DNA from: an uncultured Lachnospiraceae bacterium
GTDB taxonomy: Bacteria > Bacillota > Clostridia > Lachnospirales > Lachnospiraceae
DNA length: 58,283 bases
NCBI GenBank assembly: GCA_947632555.1
Contig: CANRPU010000016.1
Span: 1-58,283, forward strand
Reading direction: 5' to 3'
How positions within the stretch are numbered: the stretch's first letter is position 1; every line of letters starts with the position of its first letter. A program made the position numbers and the translations under genes. This document shows positions 25,020 through 33,884 of this stretch, piece by piece. The notes beneath the pieces are model-generated. The model made no database searches. It was given only the letters and a program-made list of their open reading frames with translations, and was not told the origin of the DNA.

Positions 25020-25127
25020 TGGGGACACTCGAACGTAAGCACTACCATGAATGTCTATGCACACGCTGCAAGAGAGGCTAAGCGGGAATCTGCAAAACTT
25101 TTGAATAAGGTTGTGGGAATGAATTAA
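25020..25127 (+). pseudogene. C-terminal remnant of a tyrosine recombinase (integrase)
   Basis: Plus strand from 25020 reads W-GHSNVSTTMNVYAHAAREAK and on to KRESAKLLNKVVGMN-stop at 25127. GHSNVSTTMNVYAH is the hallmark C-terminal motif of phage/conjugative-element tyrosine integrases, with the catalytic His of LGHS and the Tyr nucleophile. Nothing of the N-terminal 300 or so residues remains; the frame is lost upstream of the Trp. Only about 36 codons survive. It is evidence that an integrative element was once here. Confidence 0.8.
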
Positions 25128-25220
25128 ATCTGAATAAGAAAAACAAGGGAAAGTTGGAGATATAAGTAGATAAACCGGAATTTAATTTACCAGCGCAGCT
25201 CCCTCTTGCCCATATTGCTG

Positions 25221-25432
25221 TTACAAGATTTTTGCTTTGAACGGCTTATCAGAATTCCGGCGTTAATCCATTTTCTTTTTGTGTACACCTGACCATCTAC
25301 AGTGTATTCCATCTTGATGATATAAGGAAAATCAGCGCCATCCAGTGTGCGCATTCTCACAGGTTTCCTGTTGACCTTCATCCATCACTGTTTTGTTGCG
25401 GCAATCACGGTTCCTGTTGTTTGCTTATCCAT
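25221..25432 (-). pseudogene. decayed small conserved gene (stop, deletion and frameshift)
   Basis: The minus strand starts MDKQTTGTVIAATKQ at 25432, hits TGA at 25385-25387 where a Trp codon would fit, and continues in frame WMKVNRKPVRMRTLDGADF and KMEYTVDGQVYTKRKWINA. Near 25263 the reading shifts: one frame runs on without sense, while another gives RNSDKPFKAKIL-stop (25221). Together these resemble a family of about 90-residue Clostridial proteins of unknown function, with one nonsense mutation and an internal deletion. The part after the stop could still be read from an internal ATG as 64 residues, but it lacks the natural C-terminus. Confidence 0.6.
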
Positions 25433-25541
25433 TTGGGACTTTTTATTAAATGCCGGACAAATCACCGGTTTTATCGGCAGAAACGCGTCAGGCAGTCAAA
25501 AACTTTGAGCGGCTATGAACGCGTTACCGGTCATCTATCCC

Positions 25542-26630
25542 CTAATATTCCACAGAGTCCAGATACTTCATGTAATTGACCACCATCAGGGCGATCTTAA
25601 ATGTGAGGGCATCATCAAAGGTTCGGATATCCAGGCCCGTGCTCTCCTGCAGCTTCTCGATCCGGTATACCAGGGTGTTGCGATGCACGAAAAGCTCTCT
25701 GGAGGTCGCGGACACATTCAGATTGTTCTCAAAGAACTGGTTTACCGTATTCAGCATTTCCCCATCCAGCTCTTCCGGCATGTGCTCCCCAAAAATCTCC
25801 TTGATGAAAATGCGGCAGAGGTTGACCGGCAGCTGATAGATCAAACGTCCGATACCCAGCGTGTTATACGCGATCACATTTCTTTCCGCGTAGAAGATCT
25901 TCCCCACATCCAATGCCATTTTGGCTTCTTTGTAGGATTTGGAAACATCCTTTAACTCCTGCACCACCGTGCCGAAAGCCACCTTTACGCTGAGCATGGC
26001 TTCCGTGTTCAGCATATCCACAATGGTATGAGCGGTCTGCTCCAGGATTTCCTGGCCCTCTCCCTCCTGAAGGGATTTTATCAGGATCACGCTGCTCTCA
26101 TCTACGGCGGTAATATAATCCCCGTTCTGAGCGGAAAACATCTCCTTCAGCAATTCGCTGGCAATGCCGTCCTTTTCCATTTTGGTTTCGATCAAAAATA
26201 CGGCTCTGGGCATAACAGCCTCAATATGCAGCTTCTTAGCCCGGTTATAAATATCTATCAACAGCAGATTATCTAACAGAAGGTTCTGGAAAAAATTATT
26301 CCTATCAAAACGTTCCTTATAGGCAACTATCAGATTCTGCAGCTGGCATACGGCAATTCTGCCGATGGTATAGGCCTCGTCACCATGGCCCTTCGCGACC
26401 AGCACGTACAGAAGCTCCCTTTCGTCCAGGATCTTTAAAAGATAATGAGAGCCTATCACCTGACTGTCCGCCGGAGAAGCGGCAAATCCCTCTACCAGTT
26501 CGGCTCCTATATCCGGCATATCCGATGTAGCCGCCACCGGGGCGCCGTTTACATCGTAAACGCACAGCTCCACCTTGGTAATGTTTTTCAGTTCCTCAAT
26601 GCTGTTTTGAATGATCTGGCTTGATATCAT
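25542..26630 (-). CDS. CdaR/PucR-type transcriptional regulator
   Basis: A 362-residue regulator. The first 100 or so residues form a sugar-diacid-recognition-like sensory domain, the middle is a GGDEF-like/PucR region, and the C-terminus holds a PucR helix-turn-helix (NVSATSRELFVHRNTLVYRIEKLQESTGLDIRTFDDALTF). Such proteins control carbohydrate or purine catabolic operons and are activators. The start has a GGAG site. It is separated from the UgpC gene (upstream on the same strand) by a terminator, so it likely has its own weak promoter. Target genes unknown; its neighbour suggests sugar uptake. Confidence 0.85.
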   Translation of the reverse strand: MISSQIIQNSIEELKNITKVELCVYDVNGAPVAATSDMPDIGAELVEGFAASPADSQVIGSHYLLKILDERELLYVLVAKGHGDEAYTIGRIAVCQLQNLIVAYKERFDRNNFFQNLLLDNLLLIDIYNRAKKLHIEAVMPRAVFLIETKMEKDGIASELLKEMFSAQNGDYITAVDESSVILIKSLQEGEGQEILEQTAHTIVDMLNTEAMLSVKVAFGTVVQELKDVSKSYKEAKMALDVGKIFYAERNVIAYNTLGIGRLIYQLPVNLCRIFIKEIFGEHMPEELDGEMLNTVNQFFENNLNVSATSRELFVHRNTLVYRIEKLQESTGLDIRTFDDALTFKIALMVVNYMKYLDSVEY

Positions 26631-26659
26631 GTTGAACTCCGTTTCTGTATATTTCGACT

Positions 26660-26690
26660 AAAAAGAGGGCATGGCGTTTGTACCATGCCC
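26660..26690 (-). terminator. intrinsic terminator of the ugpC-like gene
   Basis: GGGCATGG and CCATGCCC form a perfect 8-bp stem (26667-26674, 26683-26690) with an 8-base loop; the minus strand continues TC-TTTTT (26664-26660). Confidence 0.85.
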
Positions 26691-26706
26691 CCCTGAATAT
26701 GTTCTT

Positions 26707-27819
26707 CTAGTTGGTGATGATCTGCTCGGTTTCTTTGTCGAATACGTGAATCTTCTCCACATCCAGAGCAAATCTTACGGTATCGCCCGGTCTTGCGGTA
26801 GTACGGGAATCTACTCTTGCCGTCACAGGGAACTCTTCCAGATCGAAGTATAAGTAAACTTCCGCGCCCAGCAGCTCGTATACCTTGATGGTAGATTCAA
26901 ATACGCTGTTGGGAGATGCCTCGATATACATCTCGGAATCATATACATCTTCAGGGCGGATACCAAAGGTAACAACCTTTCCGTCATAGCCGCCGTCGAT
27001 CAGCTTCTTGGATTTAGCGGGAGGAAGCGCGATGCTGTGTCCAGCGATCTTCAGGTTCGCTACATCTCCGCTCACTTCTACGGTAGCATCCAGGAAGTTC
27101 ATCTGAGGAGAACCCATAAATCCGGCAACAAACAGATTCTGAGGCTTCTCATACAGATTCTGAGGAGTATCTACCTGCTGGATAACGCCGTCCTTCATAA
27201 CGACGATCCTGGTACCCAGCGTCATAGCCTCGGTCTGGTCATGGGTAACGTAGATAATGGTGGTACCCAGCCTCTGGTGCAGCTTCGCGATCTCAATACG
27301 CATCTGTACACGCAGCTTAGCGTCCAGGTTGGAAAGAGGCTCATCCATCAGGAACACCTTAGGATTACGAACGATCGCACGGCCCATCGCCACACGCTGT
27401 CTTTGACCACCGGAAAGAGCCTTCGGCTTTCTGTCAAGCAGCTGTGTCAGATCCAGGATCTTAGCCGCGTCTTTTACCATTTTATCAATTTCATCTTTCG
27501 GTACTTTTCTTAACTTCAGACCGAAAGCCATATTGTCATATACGGACATATGCGGATACAGCGCGTAATTCTGGAATACCATCGCGATATCTCTGTCCTT
27601 GGGTTCCACGTCATTGACGATCCTGTCACCGATGCGCAGTTCACCGGAAGAAATATCCTCCAGACCCGCGATCATACGAAGAGTGGTAGATTTACCGCAT
27701 CCGGAAGGACCTACGAAGATAATGAATTCCTGATCCGCGATCTCCAGATTAAAGTTCTTAACAGCTTCAAATCCGTTGGGGTAAACCTTGCAAATATTCT
27801 TTAAAGATAAGCTTGCCAT
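26707..27819 (-). CDS. sugar ABC transporter ATP-binding protein (UgpC/MsmK family)
   Basis: A 370-residue ATPase of the CUT1 sugar-importer type that energises several different permeases. Walker A is GPSGCGKSTTLRMIAG, Q-loop MVFQNYALYPHMSVYDN, signature LSGGQRQRVAMGRAIVRNPKVFLMDEPLSNLDA, H-loop VTHDQTEAMTL, and a C-terminal TOBE/MOP domain (about 240-370). No permease or binding-protein gene is nearby, which fits the known habit of Firmicutes to keep one shared multi-use ATPase alone. AAAGGAG precedes the ATG. A perfect terminator follows the gene. No cre-like box was recognised. Confidence 0.94.
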   Translation of the reverse strand: MASLSLKNICKVYPNGFEAVKNFNLEIADQEFIIFVGPSGCGKSTTLRMIAGLEDISSGELRIGDRIVNDVEPKDRDIAMVFQNYALYPHMSVYDNMAFGLKLRKVPKDEIDKMVKDAAKILDLTQLLDRKPKALSGGQRQRVAMGRAIVRNPKVFLMDEPLSNLDAKLRVQMRIEIAKLHQRLGTTIIYVTHDQTEAMTLGTRIVVMKDGVIQQVDTPQNLYEKPQNLFVAGFMGSPQMNFLDATVEVSGDVANLKIAGHSIALPPAKSKKLIDGGYDGKVVTFGIRPEDVYDSEMYIEASPNSVFESTIKVYELLGAEVYLYFDLEEFPVTARVDSRTTARPGDTVRFALDVEKIHVFDKETEQIITN

Positions 27820-28049
27820 TTTATGACTCCTTTCCGCTATAAAGATACTGTTTGTATCAATCAGCCTGCATTCAGTATACCGAAAAATCGCCTCAAGGGC
27901 TATACCACTATTTCACAAAGATTTTGGCCATGATTGTAAATTTTGCTTATATTTCAAAAAAAAATTCGTTTTTTATGACAACCTGCCCAATTTTACGGCT
28001 TCTCTATGTACACATTTACCAACAAACCGCTTCCGAATACGTCCGCGCC
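27820..28049. other. upstream region of the ugpC-like gene
   Basis: About 230 bases, AT-rich. On the minus strand a TATACT box (27879-27874) lies about 55 bases before the ATG but its -35 is poor. The stretch near 27950-27975 has A/T-tracts. No gene, terminator or riboswitch was recognised. Confidence 0.4.
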
Positions 28050-29561
28050 TTACGCCTCGTCCCCGTAAAACGCCAGCTGGTTCTTTCCCCGTTTTTTGGC
28101 CACATAGAGGGCCTTGTCCGCCGCTTTGTACAGCTCTTCAAAGTCTTCTCCATCTCTGGGGAACACTGCCGCTCCGATACTGGCCGTAACGGAATACTTG
28201 GTATAGGTGCCGGCCTGGAAATTCTTAAAGAAACGTTCTATCTTTTCCGCTTCCATTTTGATCACATTGTCATCTTTCATATTGCACAGAAAGAGCATAA
28301 ATTCATCGCCGCCGGTCCTGCCGATGATATCGCTGGCGCGGAACTCGGAACGTATGGTAGTGCCCAGCGTCCGCAGAACTTCATCACCGAACGCGTGTCC
28401 CATGGTATCGTTTATCTTTTTAAAGTTGTCCACATCCAGCACAAACAGAAGCCCCTGTTCCTTGGGGTGCTCCGCCATATGCTCCTTGATCTTGCGTTCC
28501 GTGGATATCTTGTTGTAAAGTTCCGTGAGCAGATCCGTATCCGCTTTATTCTCCAGATCCCTCTGCTTATTCCGGTTCCTGATCAGATAAATGATGTTAA
28601 TGACTATCACCGCCACCATAAAGAGGCCGAACGCGATGCTCATCCCTATCACCAGCGTATTGCCGATGCGCCACCCCTCCCATACCAGTCTGTCCAAATA
28701 GGTATGGCCCACGGACGCCATGATGGTAAACTCATTAAAATCTATGGGCGCATACACAAACACCCTTTCGTTCCGGTCCACGTCCAGATAAACCAGTCCG
28801 CCGCCCCGTCCTTCCACGCCGGTCCTCAGTTCTTTCACCACGGCGGCTTCCCCGCTCTCATCCTCCAGCAGTGCGAAATAATCCCCCGAAAGTACGCACA
28901 GCGGATTCTGCCTTAAAGTGGAATTCTGGACCGCGGAAAGCGTACGCCCGCTTTCATCCATCAAAATAAAGTATACGTCGCTTCCGAATACTCTGTCCGT
29001 CACCAGCCACTGCAGATCTATGACCTCAAAATAGCAGATCAGAAATTCCGAACCGGACCCGGCCCGCGTACAGGGCTCCACAATGATCACCGAAGCCTTC
29101 TCATGTATTTCATCCCGCAGAGTAAACAGAATATATTCTTTCTGGGTATAGGTGCTCATGGTATAGATGCCTTCCGGGATCTTTACGGCTTCCGGTTTCC
29201 CGTCCACCAGGCGCACGCCGTCACCGTTTCCGTCGCACAGGACCGCGTCAAACAGGTTCTGCTTCCGTCCGGCATCGAGCACCGTCCGCAGGATCTCCTG
29301 TTCATCGCCTTCCGCCCGCGAGGCGAAGATCGCCGCGGTTTCCGCGTAAGTCCGAGTCTGCGCGAACTCTCCCTCCATTCTCCGCGCGATTTCCTTTAAC
29401 TCCAGCACCATGGCCTCTTCCGCTTCCTGTATTTCATGCGTTCTGCCCGCGTTCGCGAACCAGAGCAGCAGCGCCAGCACGACAGCCAGAAGCATACCCG
29501 CGGAGATCCACCACTGTATTAGATTGGAACTGTCCGGTTTTTTCTTCATCTCTGCACTCAT
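28050..29561 (-). CDS. membrane diguanylate cyclase
   Basis: A 503-residue signalling enzyme making cyclic di-GMP. A helix at about 17-37 and another at about 300-325 bracket an extracellular sensory region of the dCache type. The C-terminal GGDEF domain has an intact active site GGDEF (GRTGGDEFMLFL) and an I-site RxxD (RASD) five residues before it, so it is active and feedback-inhibited. The start directly follows the yesL stop (TAAATG), so they are coupled. Sensory ligand unknown. Confidence 0.93.
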   Translation of the reverse strand: MSAEMKKKPDSSNLIQWWISAGMLLAVVLALLLWFANAGRTHEIQEAEEAMVLELKEIARRMEGEFAQTRTYAETAAIFASRAEGDEQEILRTVLDAGRKQNLFDAVLCDGNGDGVRLVDGKPEAVKIPEGIYTMSTYTQKEYILFTLRDEIHEKASVIIVEPCTRAGSGSEFLICYFEVIDLQWLVTDRVFGSDVYFILMDESGRTLSAVQNSTLRQNPLCVLSGDYFALLEDESGEAAVVKELRTGVEGRGGGLVYLDVDRNERVFVYAPIDFNEFTIMASVGHTYLDRLVWEGWRIGNTLVIGMSIAFGLFMVAVIVINIIYLIRNRNKQRDLENKADTDLLTELYNKISTERKIKEHMAEHPKEQGLLFVLDVDNFKKINDTMGHAFGDEVLRTLGTTIRSEFRASDIIGRTGGDEFMLFLCNMKDDNVIKMEAEKIERFFKNFQAGTYTKYSVTASIGAAVFPRDGEDFEELYKAADKALYVAKKRGKNQLAFYGDEA

Positions 29562-30278
29562 TTACTGTTTATCCCCATCACTGAATATCCTGTCTTCTTC
29601 CTTCTCTTTCTTCTGCTCTCCGTTTCCGTTCTCTTCGGCCTTTTCCCTTTCTATTCTTTCCAGGATACCCGCTTCCAGCTTTTTGAACATCTTGTTATAG
29701 AGCATGGCGCTCACATAGACCGGCGCGGAAATCCCAAACAGCAGGACCAGAGGAAAGACCCGCATGGTAAAGCACAGGATAATATACGGCAGCAGATACA
29801 GCAGCAGCATCAAAATTGTTTTGGGAAACTGGATAATGCTCAGGGCAAACGCGTTTTTCAGCGTCCCCTTTAACGTATTGACAAATTTGGCCTGGACGGG
29901 AAATACCCACAGCACCGTAAAGATAAACAGACAGCAGATCGCCATGAGGATCACCCGCAGTACGTTGGAAAACACGATGCCGCCTTCTCTGATAATGTAA
30001 AAATCAGCGCTGAAGACAGCCGTCAGCAAAAGAATAATGAGCCAGATCAGTGTAGACTGTTTGAAATTCATCTTAAAGGCCTTAAAAAATTCCCGGCTGA
30101 TATACCCTTCTTCATTCCGCTTCATTTTCAGGGCCACATAGTGGGCTGCCGTCAGCGCGGTGCCCGCGGTGATCACAGGGATACAGCATACTAACGTCAG
30201 GATATTCAGCCACATCAGATCGGCTACCTTATTCAATCCCTGTATGAAAGGACTTTCAATATCAAACAGCTTCCCCAT
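29562..30278 (-). CDS. YesL family membrane protein
   Basis: A 238-residue protein with about five hydrophobic helices and the family's N-terminal LNILTLVCCIPVITAGTALTAAHYVALKMKRNEEGYI segment. The C-terminal tail is highly charged. YesL (DUF624) proteins are found with polysaccharide-use loci in Firmicutes; their function is not established. It is cotranscribed with the diguanylate cyclase (0 bases apart) and follows a GNAT gene by about 20 bases. Confidence 0.88.
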   Translation of the reverse strand: MGKLFDIESPFIQGLNKVADLMWLNILTLVCCIPVITAGTALTAAHYVALKMKRNEEGYISREFFKAFKMNFKQSTLIWLIILLLTAVFSADFYIIREGGIVFSNVLRVILMAICCLFIFTVLWVFPVQAKFVNTLKGTLKNAFALSIIQFPKTILMLLLYLLPYIILCFTMRVFPLVLLFGISAPVYVSAMLYNKMFKKLEAGILERIEREKAEENGNGEQKKEKEEDRIFSDGDKQ

Positions 30279-30298
30279 TGGTTTTTAATTCCCTCTAA

Positions 30299-30820
30299 TC
30301 ACAAAAATTTTTCCATGGCAGTAACCCGTATGCCGGAATATTCCTTTTCCGGCGCACAGGTGTGAAATCCTACCCTTCTGTAAAACTCCAGAGCGTAAGG
30401 AGCGGCGCTCACGGACATAAAAAGCTCCTGTCTTTCCTTTTTCAGATAATCTCCCATGGCTTTTATCAGAGCCCTGCCGATCCCCCGGCGGTGATAGGCC
30501 TCCTCCACGAAAAGCAGGGAAATATGATTGCGGCTGCGCAGGGAGATCTCCCCCACTACCCTGGGTCCGTCCAGCGCTATCATCATCAGGTAAGTCCCTT
30601 CCTGAAACATATGATAGATCCTGCCGTCCGTCAGGAAGTCCCGAAAATTGGAAATGCCCTCTTCCGTATAATCCGGCGCCTCAAACCGCAGGAAAGTCCG
30701 CCACACCATATCCATCACATCCGGCCAGTCCTCCGTGGTAGCCCAGCGGATTTCATAGGGCGGCCTTTTCCATTTTCGTATCTCCATTTTCTTTACGGGT
30801 TCATAGGCCTTTCGTAGCAT
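30299..30820 (-). CDS. GNAT family N-acetyltransferase
   Basis: A 173-residue acetyltransferase. The acetyl-CoA motif HRRGIGRALIKAMGDYL (R/Q-x-x-G-x-G/A) and the following FMSVSAAPYALEFYRRVGFHTC are typical GNAT features. The N-terminus adds about 20 residues before the usual fold (starting about YEIRWATTEDWP), and the exact start is uncertain. Substrate unknown. It precedes yesL on the same strand. Confidence 0.83.
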   Translation of the reverse strand: MLRKAYEPVKKMEIRKWKRPPYEIRWATTEDWPDVMDMVWRTFLRFEAPDYTEEGISNFRDFLTDGRIYHMFQEGTYLMMIALDGPRVVGEISLRSRNHISLLFVEEAYHRRGIGRALIKAMGDYLKKERQELFMSVSAAPYALEFYRRVGFHTCAPEKEYSGIRVTAMEKFL

Positions 30821-30841
30821 TCTACATATAATATAACAGAC

Positions 30842-31783
30842 TTATCGGGAAATGACAAGGTGCTTTGTAAGCCATTCCGCGATATCCTCCATGATCTTCT
30901 GTCTGTCCGTTTCATTGAGCAGCTCGTGCCTGTCCCCGGGATAAAGCTTTAACGTGATCTCCTCCACGCCCGCGGCCTTTAAGGACTCATAGGCCCGTTT
31001 CACGCCTTTTCCGTAATCCCCTACAGGATCTTCCTCTCCGGAGGCCAGAAACAGCGGCAGCCCTTTCGGTATTTTTTCCAGATTCTTTCTGTCCCTTACG
31101 CGGGAGATCAAAGTAAAAAGCGTTCGGAAACCGTTCACGGTAAATACGAAACCGCAGTCTTCATCCTCCATATAAGCGCGCACTTTATCCGCATCCCGGC
31201 TCAGCCAGTCAAAAGGCGTAGCCGGATGGGGGATCCGCTTATTGTACGCGCCGAAAGCGCATTTGTTCAGAAAAGGGCTCACATGCTTCTCCCCTCTGAA
31301 AAGGCCGGTCAGCGCGGCCAGTCCCTTCGCCAGGGCCAGAAGCGGGCCGGACTGCATCCCGGTCCCCAGTATCAGCGCTCCGTCTATCCCCGTTCCGTAG
31401 CGGCAGATATAATTTCTTACCATAAAGGAGCCCATACTGTGCCCAAGGATAAAATAAGGCACGCCCGGGTACAGCTCCTGCGTCATTTTTTTAAGTCTGT
31501 GGGTATCCCGCACCACTACGGTAGCGGCATCCCTTTCACAGAAATACCCCCGCGTTCCGCCTTCCCCCACGCTCTGTCCGTGTCCAAGATGGTCTTCCCC
31601 AGTCACCACATAGCCTTTGTCCGTCAGATACGCGGCCAGTTCCTCATAGCGCCCCGCATATTCCGCCATGCCGTGCACAACCTGTAGGATCCCCACCACA
31701 TTTTCGCCGTCCGGCGTCCACCTGACCGCGTGTACGCGGGATATATTATCTCTGGAATCAAAATAGAAATCTTCCCGTTTCAT
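30842..31783 (-). CDS. alpha/beta hydrolase (monoacylglycerol lipase-like)
   Basis: A 313-residue serine hydrolase of the lysophospholipase/monoglyceride-lipase group. Nucleophile elbow GHSMGSF, oxyanion segment VVHGMAEYAGRYEELA, acidic residue in ASGEEDPVGDYGKG, and catalytic His in YPGDRHELLNE. No signal peptide, so it is cytoplasmic and probably acts on acylglycerols or lysophospholipids. It lies between metG and a GNAT gene on the same strand. Confidence 0.87.
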   Translation of the reverse strand: MKREDFYFDSRDNISRVHAVRWTPDGENVVGILQVVHGMAEYAGRYEELAAYLTDKGYVVTGEDHLGHGQSVGEGGTRGYFCERDAATVVVRDTHRLKKMTQELYPGVPYFILGHSMGSFMVRNYICRYGTGIDGALILGTGMQSGPLLALAKGLAALTGLFRGEKHVSPFLNKCAFGAYNKRIPHPATPFDWLSRDADKVRAYMEDEDCGFVFTVNGFRTLFTLISRVRDRKNLEKIPKGLPLFLASGEEDPVGDYGKGVKRAYESLKAAGVEEITLKLYPGDRHELLNETDRQKIMEDIAEWLTKHLVISR

Positions 31784-31809
31784 GGCACCCCTCCGTATCC
31801 CTTTCCGTA

Positions 31810-33801
31810 TCAGCAGATTTCCGCTCCCGCTGGCATTTCCTTTTCAGGAACCATCAGCGACAGCCGGCCCTCCGCATCCTCCGCGCAGAGCAGCATACCT
31901 TCCGAAAGCACTCCAGCCAGTACGGCCGGCTTCAGGTTCACCAGCACCATCACCTTCTTACCCACCATCTCTTCCGGTGAATACTGGGTGCTGATCCCCG
32001 ATACGATCTGTCTGACCTGACTTCCTATCCGTACCTTGGAACACAGAAGCTTTCTGGACTTGGGTACCGCTTCGCAGGCTATGATCTCTCCCACCTGAAA
32101 CTGCAGCTTCCCGAAATCATCAAAGCTGATCTCCGGCTTGGCCTCGATATCCACCGCCTCAGACGTATGGGCACTGCCGGATCCTTCCGCTCCGGCTCCC
32201 GCGGCCGCTTCCCGCGCCGCCATGGATTCCGCCAGCTCCTCTTCCCGTTTCAGCACCTCTTTCATATCCAGTCTGGCGAACAGGATCTCCGGCTTTTCCG
32301 TCACTTTATTCCCGTTCGGATAAAGCCCGAATTCCTCCAGTCTGTCAAACGGCCTCAGAGAAGTATTCAGCTGCGCCGCGATACGTTCTGCCGTATCCGG
32401 CATATAAGGCTGCAGCAGGGAAGCGCCGATGACAATACTTTCCACCAGGTTGTAAAGCACCGTGGAAAGTCTGTCCGCCTTCGCTTCCTCCTTGGCCAAG
32501 ATCCAGGGTTCCGTTTCGTCAATATATTTGTTGCAGCGTTTGAAAACGGCAAAGATCTCCGTCAGCGCATCCGCCACCCGCAGAGTGTCCATCTTCTGCG
32601 TCACTTTGGCGTAAGCCCCGGTGACGGTCTTCTTCAGGTCTTCGTCCACCGCGGCGTCCGCCGCGCCCTTATCCGCCACTACTCCGCCGAAATATTTGTT
32701 GCTCATGGAAATGGTACGGTTCACCAGATTGCCCAGGGTATTGGCCAGATCCGAATTGGTGCGCTCCGCCACCAGCTCCCATGTGATATTTCCGTCGTTT
32801 TCATAAGGCATCTCATGCAGTACATAGTAGCGCACCGCATCCACGCCGAAGAAGTCCACCAGATCGTCCGCGTAGATGACGTTGCCTCTGGACTTGCTCA
32901 TCTTGCCGCTGTTCGTGATCAGCCAGGGATGACCGAACACCTGCCTGGGAAGCGGCTCTCCCAGCGCCATCAGGAAAATGGGCCAGTAGATCGTATGGAA
33001 ACGGATAATATCTTTTCCGATCAGATGCAGATCCGCCGGCCAGAACTTCCGATACTGTTCGCTGCTCGCCCCGTCCGCATCATAGCCCACGCCGGTAATA
33101 TAGTTGGTCAGCGCGTCCAGCCACACATATACCACATGTTTGTCATCAAAATCCACGGGGATCCCCCACTTGAACGACGTCCTGGAAACGCACAGATCCT
33201 GCAGGCCGGGCAGCAGGAAATTGTTCATCATCTCATTCTTGCGGGACACGGGCTGAATAAATTCGGGATGAGTATTGATATGTTCTATCAGTCTGTCCGC
33301 GTATTTGCTCATTTTAAAGAAATAGGCTTCCTCTTTGGCAGGCTTTACTTCCCTGCCACAGTCAGGACACTTTCCGTCCACCAGCTGGGATTCTGTCCAG
33401 AAAGCTTCGCAGGGCGTACAATAAAGCCCTTCATAGGAGCCTTTATAAATATCTCCCTGCTCGTAAAAGCGCTTGAATATTTTCTGTACCTGTTTCTCGT
33501 GGTAATCGTCCGTGGTACGGATAAATTTATCATAGGAAATATTCAGCAGGTCACAAAGTTCCCTGATAGAGCCCGCCACCCTGTCCACAAACTCCCTGGG
33601 GGTAGTGCCCTCTTCCTGCGCCTTCAGCTCGATCTTCTGTCCGTGCTCATCCGTACCCGTCTGAAAGAATACGTCGTAACCCATTGCTCTTTTATATCTC
33701 GCGATACTGTCCGCCAGTACGATCTCATAATTATTGCCTATATGAGGCTTGCCGGAGGTATAGGCGATCGCCGTTGTAATATAATATTTTTCTCCGCTCA
33801 T
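31810..33801 (-). CDS. metG: methionyl-tRNA synthetase
   Basis: A 663-residue class I synthetase that charges tRNA-Met. The HIGH-type motif is KPHIGN near residue 20, a single zinc knuckle CTPCEAF...CPDCG is near 130-150, and KMSKS is intact near 299. The C-terminal 110 residues form an EMAP/Trbp-type tRNA-binding domain (FDDFGKLQFQVGEIIACEAV) joined by an Ala/Glu-rich linker. The ATG at 33801 is preferred because GAGGAG lies six bases upstream; the earlier ATG would have the site directly abutting it. A promoter with perfect TTGACA is just upstream. No T-box is visible. Confidence 0.97.
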   Translation of the reverse strand: MSGEKYYITTAIAYTSGKPHIGNNYEIVLADSIARYKRAMGYDVFFQTGTDEHGQKIELKAQEEGTTPREFVDRVAGSIRELCDLLNISYDKFIRTTDDYHEKQVQKIFKRFYEQGDIYKGSYEGLYCTPCEAFWTESQLVDGKCPDCGREVKPAKEEAYFFKMSKYADRLIEHINTHPEFIQPVSRKNEMMNNFLLPGLQDLCVSRTSFKWGIPVDFDDKHVVYVWLDALTNYITGVGYDADGASSEQYRKFWPADLHLIGKDIIRFHTIYWPIFLMALGEPLPRQVFGHPWLITNSGKMSKSRGNVIYADDLVDFFGVDAVRYYVLHEMPYENDGNITWELVAERTNSDLANTLGNLVNRTISMSNKYFGGVVADKGAADAAVDEDLKKTVTGAYAKVTQKMDTLRVADALTEIFAVFKRCNKYIDETEPWILAKEEAKADRLSTVLYNLVESIVIGASLLQPYMPDTAERIAAQLNTSLRPFDRLEEFGLYPNGNKVTEKPEILFARLDMKEVLKREEELAESMAAREAAAGAGAEGSGSAHTSEAVDIEAKPEISFDDFGKLQFQVGEIIACEAVPKSRKLLCSKVRIGSQVRQIVSGISTQYSPEEMVGKKVMVLVNLKPAVLAGVLSEGMLLCAEDAEGRLSLMVPEKEMPAGAEIC

Positions 33802-33825
33802 ATCCATCTCCTCGTCTTTTTTAAA

Positions 33826-33854
33826 AAAGTAGCATAATTCCGTATATTTGTCAA
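33826..33854 (-). promoter_or_regulatory. promoter of metG
   Basis: Minus strand TTGACA (33854-33849), 17-bp spacer, TACTTT (33831-33826). It lies in the short gap after the ABC permease gene and gives a leader of about 20 bases. Confidence 0.7.
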
Positions 33855-33884
33855 TGCGGCCGGAACGCGCGCGCCCTCGCTTTT

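Noticed and set aside
32167..33837. 556-codon open frame antisense to metG
   Set aside because: metG is unmistakable on the other strand; the antisense frame is compositional.
33802..33884. T-box or SAM riboswitch upstream of metG
   Set aside because: The gap is only about 80 bases and holds just a promoter; no T-box or riboswitch signature.
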